The notes under the pieces: generated by a model
The model's input: only the letters and a program-made list of their open reading frames with translations
Told to the model about the DNA's origin: nothing
The model's database searches: none
In this document: positions 46,601 through 55,958 of the stretch, piece by piece
Layout: every line of letters begins with the position of its first letter
How positions within the stretch are numbered: the stretch's first letter is position 1
Position numbers and translations under genes: made by a program
Source: Asterias amurensis
Taxonomy: Eukaryota; Echinodermata; Asteroidea; Forcipulatida; Asteriidae
Reading direction: 5' to 3'
Assembly: GCF_032118995.1 (NCBI RefSeq)
Contig: NC_092665.1
Span: forward strand, 7,621,501 to 7,685,500
Length of the DNA: 64,000 bases

Positions 46601-49600
46601 AAAACATACTGTAATAAACGATGCAAAAATGGCACAAGGGTGATATTTAACAACAATTTTTTTTCTTAAGAAAGGCCAAGGATGATACTTTGTAGTGATA
46701 TACAAAGTTTTTTGAAATAATTTTGCATTTTGGTGGGGTGGAGTTGTAAATATGAGCTAAAAACCAGTTTTTCAGACCCCAAAATCGGCCCAAAATTGCC
46801 CTAAAATGGCAAAAAAAACCAAAATGAGCCGTAACCATGGCAACAGGCTATATATGGAACTGAAAATGCAATTTTGTTTACTTGCACCCCAAGGCCCTTT
46901 CAACCACAAAGTATAAAAAAAATTCATTTATTGACCGTGAGCAAATATGTCAACTATTTACCTGAACTGACTTTTAAGTCCTTACAGGCCCTGTCTCTGT
47001 TGCTTACTGCTGGCTCCTCACACCATCTGCAACCATCTCGGATTTTTCATAACTACTTCAGACAGTTTATCAATTCTGATTGGTCGAGAGGGCATCACGA
47101 GGGGTTGTTTGAACTGGGATATAACACCAGTAAAAAGTGTTGAAACATGGGCGTGAGACGCTAGCTTGCACCTGTGCTTATAAGACAGTTTCTTCACAAA
47201 ATTGTGACACATAATTGGCAGTGGTGAGAATATGGGACACTTTTACAGGGGGGGGGGCACTGGTAGTGTGCTCCATTCCTGCACATTGGGTTCTCTTCCC
47301 CTGGTTTTGTAATATGGCTGATGCTTGCTGTTGTGCATTTATTTAAAGGCACTGGACACCTTTGTTAAGTGGCAAAGACAAGTCTTCTCACTTGGTGTAT
47401 CTCAACAATGCATAAACTAACAACCTGTGAAAATTTGAACTCAAATGGTTGTCGAGGTTGAGAGAGAACAATGAAAGAAAAAACACCCTTGTCACACAAG
47501 TTGTGTGCTTTCAGATGCTTGAATTCGAGACCTCAAATTCTAAACTCAAGCCTCAAATTCTAAAGAACCTCAGCTGAGGTCTCGAATGCAATGCAAATAT
47601 TTTAGTGAGAAATTACTTCTTACGCAAAAACTACCTTACATGTGCTCCAGAAGGAGCTCTCCATTGCTCGTTAATAAGTTAGATTTTATGTTAACAGTAA
47701 CAATTTTTGAGTTATTTTGTTATTTCCAATAGTGTTCAGTGCCTTTAAAGTCAGTGGACACTATTGGTAATTACTCAAAATAGTTATTAGCATAAAACCT
47801 TACTTGGTATCGAGTAATGGATTGGGAGAGGTTGGTACATGTAGTATAAAACATTATGAGAAACGGCTCCCTCTGAAGTAACATAGTTTTCGAGAAAGAA
47901 GTAATTTTCCACGAATTTGATTTCGAGTCCTCAAGTTTAGAATTTGAGGTCTCGAAATCAAGCATCTGAAAGCACACAACTAGGGTGTTTTTTCTTTCAT
48001 TGTTATCTCGCAACTTCGACGACCAACTGAGCTTAAATTTCCACAGGTTTGTTATTATGCATATGTTGAGATACACCAAGTGAGAAGACTTTTCTTTGGC
48101 AATTACCAATAGTGTCCATTGTCTTTAAACCAGTAAGTAGTTAGCCATAACCCTTTTTGTTTACTTGAATCATACCCTTTTATGATGGTTATTTGTTCTT
48201 TTTATTTACTCATACTAGGTTGTTGGGTTCGTCTGGGGCTATGTATGTGAACAGTTTGTGCAGACCATCTATATCCTAGGTGCTGGTTTTATTCTGTCTT
48301 GCATCGTAAGTATAAAGTACCAACCAATTTAATGAGGCTTTGTGTCTCTGAGACCATTTCTTTGTCCTTCTACGTGTTCCATGTTGGAACCCTCTAGCAT
48401 AGCAAGTTAATTTGTTGTTTGAAGTTTTTTTCTACTTGGAGATGATTTTTACTTGAAAAAAGGAGTTTCTTTTTTTATGCTTTAATAAGGGAATCAATGT
48501 GTGGTGAAGAGGTTTTAAACTTGTGGTTTAAACCCGCCAAAACCTGGTTCTTTAATAATTTTACTGAGACGAAGTCGAGGTAAATAATCAAGGACCAGGC
48601 CTGGACGGGTTTAAACCACTCGTTTAAAACTAATTCAACACTCTTTGATTCAAATTCATGAACACCTTTACCTTCATAATGTTTTTTAAAAATATATATC
48701 TAAATACGGAACGAAATTCTGCTACAGTGCTAGCTTTGCCACTCACCGCTTGTATTTCGACTGACGCAATTGGTTATGTCATATCCATGTTAATTGGCCA
48801 ATTTCATAAAATGGAACCATCATCTTGTTTCTGCCTCTCATATAAAACAGCTAAATGCGCTCGACTATGTTGGCAACCAGACTATATTATTCTGAAGACA
48901 TTCACTCAACTTTTCGGGCTCTTTCACTATGAATAATTTTGTTGGTTGGTTCAATAACGAATTTTAATAAAAACTTGTTTAAAAATATTGTTTTTTGCAA
49001 TATAGCCATAACACACTCCCCTTAATTCCACTTAGCTTCAGAACCCTCAAACTTTCAGGGATAAATTCAGCGGGCTTGGTTAAATAACAAAGTGATGTTC
49101 GAGGTTAGAACGTCAGAAATCCAAGTTGTGCACTTATGCTGATTCAGTGGCCACACATAGACTAACAGTGTTTAAACACTTCTGGCTGTGGTTATATCAT
49201 CCGTTTAAAAACCTTCACGTGATGTCCTCTAAACCAATCGAAATGGAGAAACTGTCCCAGGTTTTAATGAATGAATGACTATTGGTGGGCCGTGCAGTTT
49301 TATACCTTTTCTAATCACTACCAGAACTGTTTTATTCCAAAAGGAATACGACAGCCTTGTAACATTTAACGTTGCAATATCCCACCTGTCACCAAAAAAC
49401 CACTGCTCACATGAAAATATATTTATCAATGTATTGATACATAGAGTAAAATACAATAAGGTTTGGGTGTAGTTGATGTAATATTCCATCTGAAAAACTA
49501 ACTAGTGACCCCTTATTATGCAAGACAGCCTTGTAACATTTAACGTTGCAATATCCCACCTGTCACCAAAAAACCACTGCTCACATGAAAATATATTTAT

Positions 49601-50248
49601 CAATGTATTGATACATAGAGTAAAATACAATAAGGTTTGGGTGTAGTTGATGTAATATTCCATCTGAAAAACTAACTAGTGACCCCTTATTATGCAAATC
49701 TGTCTTTTCTGTCACAAGTTGTTTTATCTTCAACTTCAGGTATGGAAAAACTTGAACTTTATCAAGAACTATTTTTCTGTTTAACACCAGTACTTTGCTT
49801 CAGCAAAGTATCATAATTTATCATTAAAAAAGTTAGTTCTTATTAAAAGAAATAACACAACTACCCATGATTGCATTTGTGGACATATGGCGAGCTGTTT
49901 TCTTTAACAAACATCACTAGAGAACAAAGAATGATAAGTCTTCTTGTTTTTAAATTGAGTGTAGTTTCCGTCATGTCTGTCACGCTGTACTCGTAGTTTT
50001 ACTTTTAGGTTTTAATTTGACCAATTTCATCCCAAATGTTTTTTTTGTTGGTGAAGTTCTGCAAATTTGAATATGCCTTATTTATAGTGCTTTGTAATTA
50101 TTTGCAGCTGACATTACCACCATGGTCGATATACCGAAGGAGCCCAGTCCAATGGCAGAAACCTCGTGTGCATTCAGAGTTAGAATCAAAAGAAGTCATT
50201 CCAACCAAAGAAAAGAAATCATCAAGAAGAAAGGAAAAAACTAAATGA
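43645..50248 (+). CDS. SPCS1: Signal peptidase complex subunit 1, four exons, 106 aa
   Basis: Exons 43645-43677 (MEYIRSIPTHM), 45633-45692 (DYKGQKLAEQLFQGIILLFA), 48219-48305 (VVGFVWGYVCEQFVQTIYIL ...) and 50108-50248 (LTLPPWSIYRRSPVQWQKPR ... then a lysine-rich tail). All joins are phase 0 with canonical GT-AG borders. The human protein has the same layout: short N-terminus ending PTQM, DYKGQKLAEQ, two membrane spans and LTLPPWPIYRR. Here the spans are about residues 24-41 and 49-66, with both ends cytosolic. SPCS1 is a non-catalytic subunit of the ER signal peptidase complex that helps it discriminate signal peptides from membrane anchors. Introns hold MITEs and a fresh duplication. Candidate poly(A) signals AATAAA lie at 51430 and 51478, which would place MITE-A copies in a 1.2-kb 3' UTR. 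Confidence 0.97.
43988..44035. mobile_element. 48-bp palindromic mini-element with 9-bp direct repeats
   Basis: TAGCCCCACTTGTGTGG and its near-perfect complement surround a short CCAAGGATCCTTGA centre. ACAGCGCCC stands directly on both sides (43979-43987 and 44036-44044). It lies in intron 1 of SPCS1. The core matches the foldback arm at 28606. Confidence 0.75.
44730..45260. repeat. Scattered GGAGGGTTACGTTATC repeats in both orientations
   Basis: The word GGAGGGTTACGTTATCGC appears at about 44733, 45190, 45236 and (GGAGGTTATGTTATCGC) 45149, and inverted at about 44895 (GCGATAACGTTACCCTCC). Copies are linked by GAGGCGAAGC(C/T)GTCG. It lies in intron 1 of SPCS1. Confidence 0.75.
45768..46153. 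mobile_element. MITE-B, full-length palindrome
   Basis: It reads AGGAACATGCCTTGGATCGG at the left and ATCCAAGGCAACGTGTTCCT at the right. The entire ~386 bp folds on itself, with the turn at GGAGTCAAAAATTTGACTCC. It is in intron 2 of SPCS1 and has no coding capacity. 46250-47340 has no gene; 46480-46850 is CCAAAATxGG-rich text. Confidence 0.92.
47341..48128 (+). mobile_element. Two MITE-A copies end to end
   Basis: The first copy (47341-47749) starts TTTAAAGGCACTGGACACCT and contains a local duplication of CCTCAAATTCTAAA. The second (about 47745-48128) starts TTTAAAGTCAGTGGACACTA and ends AGTGTCCATTGTCTTTAA. They share the TTTAA junction and lie in intron 2 of SPCS1, about 90 bp before exon 3. 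Confidence 0.88.
49350..49697 (+). repeat. Exact 174-bp tandem duplication
   Basis: GACAGCCTTGTAACATTTAA at 49350 recurs at 49524 and the whole 174 bp, ending TTATTATGCAA, appears identical. It lies in SPCS1 intron 3. No mismatches suggest a very recent event or an assembly artefact. Confidence 0.9.
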
Positions 50249-50358
50249 GCAATGTGAAATGGTAACACCCTTGCCAATGTTGCTTCATAAACTATTCAAG
50301 TATTATACTTTAAAACCATCAACAGTGTCACAGTTTTCACAAGGGGGTAGTAGCAGCA

Positions 50359-51141
50359 CTTAAAGCCGTTATACACTTTCGGTACAGAAACAAAACAAAA
50401 AATCACAGATTTACAAATAATTTACAGGGTTTACAGAAGGTAATGGTGAAAGACTTCTCTTGAAATATTGTTCCTTGAAATATTGTTCCATGAAATGCTT
50501 TACTTTTCGAGAAAACATTAAAACAATATCAATTCTCGTTAGCGAGAATTACAGATTTATTTGAAACACATGTCATGGCACGCGCGGAAACAAGAGTGGG
50601 TTTTCTCGTTATTTTCTCCCGACTCCGATGACCGATTGAGCCTAAATTTTCGTAGGTTTGTTATTTTATGTATAAGTTGTGATACACAAAGTGTGGGACT
50701 TGGACAATACTGTTTATCGAAAGTGTAAAATTAGCATAAAATCTTACTTCGTAACAAGCAATGGAGAGCTGTTGGTAGTATAAAACATTGTGAGAAACGG
50801 CTCCCTCTGAAGTAACGTAATTTTCGAGAAAGAAATAATTGTCCACTAAAGTATTTGAATATGATTTAGAGACCTCAGAATTTTGAGGTTTTGAAATCAC
50901 AAACCTGTGAAAATTTAAACACATCTGGTCATCGAAGTTGCAAGATAATAATGGAAGAAAAAAAAAAACCTTGTCACTCGAAGTTGTGACAAGGGTGTTT
51001 TTTCTTCCATTATTATCTTACAACTTCGATGACCAGATGTGTTTAAATTTTCACAGGTTTGTTATTTTGTGCATATATTGAGATACACCAAGTGAGAAGT
51101 CCGCTCTTTGACAATTAACAAAGGTGTCCAGTGTCTTTAAA
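50359..51141. mobile_element. Rearranged cluster of MITE-A pieces
   Basis: It starts TTAAAGCCGTTATACACTTT, contains a second internal start, and has a perfect inverted core at 50905-51063 (AAATTTAAACACATCTGGTC and its complement, with a TGTGACAAGG turn). It ends AAAGGTGTCCAGTGTCTTTAA. At least two copies have merged, downstream of the SPCS1 stop codon. Confidence 0.75.
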
Positions 51142-52025
51142 GACTAACTTATTACAATACAAAATGCATATGAGCTTTCATAGCTACCATTGCATCTGAT
51201 AAAATAGTTGCTACGAAAGCTTGTGCCCTTTTTTTGAGGTTATTTGTTTTTCTTTATGAGCTACCCCTTGTACCTTCCTTGTTTTGTTTGTTCAGACTTA
51301 TACGACTATCCCTATCAAAGTTTTCACAGAAGTTCAAAGTTTTCACAGAAGTTCAAAGTTTTCAACATGTAGTAGAGGGCTTTAAATTGTTAAAACTCGT
51401 AAATACAAAGCACACTTTGTGTCAAAGGAAAATAAATCTCATATCCCCTAGGTATTCCATTTAAACTATTTTTTTCAATAAACATCAGTTATTGTTATAC
51501 CACGTTAACAGATTGTGACTATTTTATTTTATTGTTGAGAAGCAATCACGTGATGTGATACAAAAACGCATGTACCATGGCTTACATTGTAGGATGAGTG
51601 CTACGCACAGCGCGGAGGGTAACATGAGTTTTGTTATCTGGTCTAGGCCAACCTTACCTTCCCACCGTTGGTCGATTTCCAGTGCTTTGTATGAAACAAC
51701 CACGGGTTAGAAGGAATAGTGAAGAATTGTTTCAACTGTTCATCTGCTTATCAAACCACTGCATACTCCGTGGTACATGTAATAGTGTTTGAAGAAGAAG
51801 AATAATGTTACTTGGGTATATCAAAACATTTGTTGCACGCTGTGACATGGGTTTTGAGTTATATCGATTGTGCCCGGCCCACCGTTGGTTGCTCTCACTT
51901 CCTTGTATAACTCCACTTTATAGTTAGGACTCTGGTACTATGCGTTCTGATTTCAGTCCTGTGTAGGCAACAGTGAAGATTAAACTGTGGCAGCTTTGTT
52001 ATAAAAATGTTTGAAGATGACAGCA

Positions 52026-52242
52026 TGGCCCAGTTTTATGGCTCTGCTTACCATAAGCAAAGAATCGGCACTTACAAAAACAGGGAATTCTGCTCTTGTC
52101 AAATAATACTTCACAGGTAAGCAGGGAAATTATGCTTGCGCGTGTGAAGTCCACGTTACTAGGCATTCCGTTTACACAGCAAGCGCAGAAATTTAGCGCT
52201 TGATCTGTTAGTGAAGACTGGTGATGGCAAGTGCAGAATTTG
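52026..52242 (+). mobile_element. MITE-C, diverged copy
   Basis: It shares with 7793-8029 the start CAGTTTTATGGCTCTGCTTA and the interior CCACGTTACTAGGCATT. The right end is altered. A MITE-A follows three bases later. 51490-52020 is otherwise without recognised features. Confidence 0.6.
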
Positions 52243-52244
52243 GC

Positions 52245-52625
52245 CTTAAAGGCAGTGGACAATATTGGTAACTACTCAAAATGTTTATTAGCATAAAACC
52301 TTTCTTGGTGACGAGTAATGGGGAGAGGTTGATGGTATAAACATTGTGAGAAACGGCTCCCTCTGAAGTACCATAGTTTTCGAGAAAGAAGTAACTTTCC
52401 ACGAATTTGATTTCGAGACCTCGGATTTAGAACTTGATGTCTCGAAATCAACCATCTTAACGCACACAACTTCGTGAATTAAGGGTGTTTTTTTTCTTCT
52501 CGCAAGTTTGATAACCGATTGAGCTCAAATTTTCACAGGGCTGTTATTTTATGCATACTATGTTGAGACACACCAATTGTGAAGGTTAGTCTTTGACATT
52601 CACTAATAGTGTCCACTGCCTTTAA
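52245..52625 (+). mobile_element. MITE-A, full length
   Basis: TTAAAGGCAGTGGACAATAT and ATAGTGTCCACTGCCTTTAA are the inverted ends. The internal order follows the other copies. It lies about 270 bp downstream of the stop codon of the minus-strand 94-aa gene, possibly in its 3' UTR. Confidence 0.92.
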
Positions 52626-52893
52626 GCAGAGGTATGAAATGGGAGACTTTTTGAAAGCTCTGCCACTAGAGGGCAGCAGACCTACCAGGTAAGGGTGCAC
52701 AACTCCTATAGCAAACAATGGTAAATGCTAAAAATTCAAAAATACTCAAAAAATATTTAGAAGTCTCTCAGCCTCTTGAAAATTAAATCAGATACATTGT
52801 CATACAACTAAACTTCAGATTTCTTCTCAATTTTTGGTAGGTCAGCATTTTGGAATTTTTGCTAATTACCCTAGAAGAAACACTCCCAAAAAC

Positions 52894-53787
52894 TCATGCA
52901 CACCGCTTGTTATCCTTGGGGAACTCGTGTCCAGTACGTCCTGTTCCAGAACAGTTTGGTTTATGCTGGCAATGTGTTATGAAAAACAAAATACAGTTTG
53001 GCTAAATCTAAAATACAAAATCAAAAACACGCAAAACACAAGGTATTTGCTGTCAGTGACCGTCACTCATGCTTCTCCTATTCCTAAGTTGTTGACATTA
53101 CCTGGTGAAGAGCGCCCTCTCTTGGTGATTGGCAGATAGTCTAAAGTTTCCCATTGGGTCCAGATCGCCTCCAAAGAAGAGTACCGGTACTCTGTAATCA
53201 TGGTATGATAAAACGGTTGGTCCATGCTGTATGGGGTGTACGTGTATCTCCTCGAGGGCAAATGGTACCCTTGGCTTTGCCGCGGTTCCCCTTGCCCCCT
53301 AGGTGAACATAAACACCGTGGATAATAAAAAATAATAAAACAGCATTTGTAAGGCGCACTTTTTCTGTATGAACATTTAAAGGCGCCGGTCCAGGTCAAT
53401 AAAAGAAATCTCAGATGTTGTAACACAGAGTTTTATGAGAGAAAAACTGTTCTCTGGTTAATGGATGAGACAATTATATTAAAGGAGTACGTTGCCTTGG
53501 ATCGGTCGAGTTTGTCTTTGAAATAGTGTTTGATAACCGTTAGTTATGAAATGCATATGGGTCGAAAGATGAGGTAGAAGTAGAATACAATGATCCACAC
53601 AAACATGCCTCGAAATTACACGGTTTTTGTTTTACCTCGTCGATTAACACGGTCGGCAATTTAGGTAAACGAAGTCAAATTTTTGACTCCCATAAATGGC
53701 CGACCGTGTTCCTATGAGGATTTCTGTCATGGGAAATATTCCTTACAAAATCTTAGTCCCCCATGTCATGGATGCCCATATGGACAT
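52894..53787 (-). CDS. Unrecognised 94-aa protein, three exons
   Basis: Exon 1 (53747-53787) encodes MSIWASMTWGTKI plus two bases; exon 2 (53102-53298) follows acceptor gttcacctag and reads GQGEPRQSQGYHLPSRRYTY ... YRYSSLEAIWTQWETLDYLP ...; exon 3 (52894-52940) reads GRTGHEFPKDNKRCA then stop. All three joins fit in phase (2, then 1) with GT-AG borders, which strongly supports the model. The product is basic, rich in Tyr, Trp, Arg and Pro, with no signal peptide or membrane span. That composition resembles small ciliary microtubule inner proteins, but I recognise no family, so this is only a guess. Intron 1 carries a MITE-B. It is in convergent orientation to SPCS1. Confidence 0.72.
53479..53712 (+). 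mobile_element. MITE-B, left two-thirds
   Basis: TTAAAGGAGTACGTTGCCTT through the central TTTTTGACTCCCATAAATGG; the right arm breaks off after CGACCGTGTT. It is inside intron 1 of the 94-aa gene. Confidence 0.85.
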
Positions 53788-53908
53788 TGCAACCTGAACT
53801 CATACTTTTCAAGTCAGTTCAATTTTTGCACCAAATAACATCCAGTTTAAAAGCTAATGCGCATAACATAAGTTGTCTATTGTAGCGGCGGTGCCGATCG
53901 ACTGGTAG

Positions 53909-54104
53909 GTAGACTTGTGGACAAGTCGTTAAATCGGCCCCACGCGCTGAGATAGTGGTCTCGCGAGATCACTGCTCTCGCGCGAACTGATGGCTCCCCG
54001 ATTTCGACAAATCGGGGAGCCATCAGTTCGCGCGAGAGCAGTGATCTCGCGAGACCACTATCTCAGCGCGTGGGGCTGATTTAACGACTTGTCCACAAGT
54101 CTAC
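53909..54104. repeat. 196-bp GC-rich near-perfect palindrome
   Basis: The outer end GTAGACTTGTGGACAAGTCG pairs with its complement at 54104, and pairing runs through CGCGCTGAGATAGTGGTCTC to a tiny centre near GATTTCGACAAATC. The outer 45 bp resemble 5252-5300 in the giant foldback arms (TTGTGGACAAGTCGTTTATG). It lies upstream of the 94-aa gene's first exon. 54105-55590 holds no recognised gene. Confidence 0.9.
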
Positions 54105-55594
54105 GATCCCACGGGACTGGAATGGGAGACTACGAACGCGATGGCCACTCGACTTGCTGCGTGGTCTCCCGATTTGGTCTCTCCGCTATTTGTGCCACGA
54201 AGGCATTGACAAAAGGCCACACCCCAGCATGCCCAATCGTGTAACACCGGGTGTAACTCTACCATGAAATAAGACCGTTCCACAGTGGATATGATTAGCT
54301 GACATTTTAGACTGTGACGTGAAATAAATAAACAAACAAAAAATCCTTTCAGGCAAATAAATTAATTTCGAAAACTATTCTTCTATGATTAAAAGTGTTG
54401 TACTTAATTTCACCTTTAAAAAAAATAAATACCAACGAAAAACAAAAACGGTTGCCATGGTAATAGTGAACCCCCTCCCCCCCCCCTTTGTGTAATCGTT
54501 CGCATTCGGTATTAAAATTGCATACGGGTCTTAATAGCGCTATTAAGGCATAGGCCAACTGGCTTGGGTCTTGAATAAAAACAATTTAGGCTTAAAACCC
54601 TTTTTACAAAAATCATTTTCTTGTTTTTGGACCAAGGTGTGTTGTAAAACACATTATGGCTGGAGTTTCTCAATTACTTTGCCGTCACTGTAAATTCGTA
54701 ATATAGGTTTTCTCGGTCAATTTCGGAAAATGAGCAGCCAGTTTAACCACCAGCTTATTCTATTTGGCACAAAAATGAATGCTATCTGAAAAGGGTCATT
54801 CTATTTCGTTTAAGACTAGTCAAATGTACTTTTACGTTATTCGATTTAACAAAATAATCATTCAATTTAACAATCATCAAAACAGCATTCAAATTCACAG
54901 ACGCTTCTTGAGGCGTGTGTGTCACGAAAAAGAATGACGATACGCTAAATTGAACAGAGTGCTAAGGGAATTTGACTCGACTCAAAACATAATTGAACGG
55001 CCGAATTCTGAATTTGAAACGCAGTAACAACTGGAGAGGCCAAACAGTTTTAATTCGAACGCATGAAAATGAAATTGACTGCTCTTTTGCCGAATTTGAC
55101 CGAGAAAACATATAATTAACGAAATGGGGTACACATAATAATACAAACGGACTGTTGACAATAATAACAACACTGTCTCGTGACATCATTGAGTGGTTTA
55201 ATGTTTATGCTGACGTCATACTTTAAAAACAAACAAGATATACAGGTTCGTGTCTCAAGAATAAATACTTGCAAGGAAACCGCATACATCACTCGTGAGC
55301 CTAGACTAATTAAAAAGTGAGCTAAATTAGGGTATCTTCTTAATGATGCATAACAACAAACCAATGGTTAAACAATTACCTATGTATTTTACTAAAAATA
55401 TTGTTCAATTTTGCTATTAGCACTGATTTTTTTAACATGATGTTGTTGGCCAAAGGTAACAAGTCTGGTACCTAGGCTTCATAACGAGCCACTACAATTT
55501 GAGTTTTCAAGGGTCAATCTATTTGAAGAAGCTGAGTATTTTATTTGTAAACTGTTGATGTTAGATGGTTGGATATTTTGGCCCTTTTCGAATA

Positions 55595-55724
55595 CACGGC
55601 TTCGGCTTTGGATTCGGCTTCAGGCTCCGTTCGCTCGTCTAAAACCCTGAGCGCGTACGCAAAGCACGCGCAAAACAACCGCGGGGCCAAGCTAGCCTGA
55701 GCCGAATCTGATACCGAAGCCGTG
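55595..55724. mobile_element. 130-bp palindromic MITE near the end of the SnoaL-like gene
   Basis: CACGGCTTCGGCTTTGGATT at the left and CCGAAGCCGTG at the right pair with some mismatches. The wording is similar to the MITE at 13668. On the minus strand AATAAA at 55726-55731, directly beside it, could serve as the poly(A) signal of the gene at 55959-58788. Confidence 0.7.
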
Positions 55725-55836
55725 GTTTATTGACCTCGTACTAAATCCCATCCTGCAAATCCATCGAAAAATGTAACAACTATAAATATCCCTTTAAAGT
55801 TCCTAAGTCCACATGATCATTTAGGAGAAAATCATG

Positions 55837-55941
55837 AACCGTTTGTGCGGCAGCTAAATGTAGCCCGAGTCCTAAATGTAGCCTGACCTAAATGTAGCCC
55901 CAAACATGGATCGGGCTACATTTAGGTGCCGCACAACCGTT
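55837..55941. repeat. Foldback with CTAAATGTAGCC repeats
   Basis: AACCGTTTGTGCGGCA and its complement bracket three copies of CTAAATGTAGCC. It lies 18 bp beyond the stop codon of the SnoaL-like gene, hence probably in its 3' UTR. Confidence 0.75.
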
Positions 55942-55958
55942 GATGTTGGCTCTAATTA

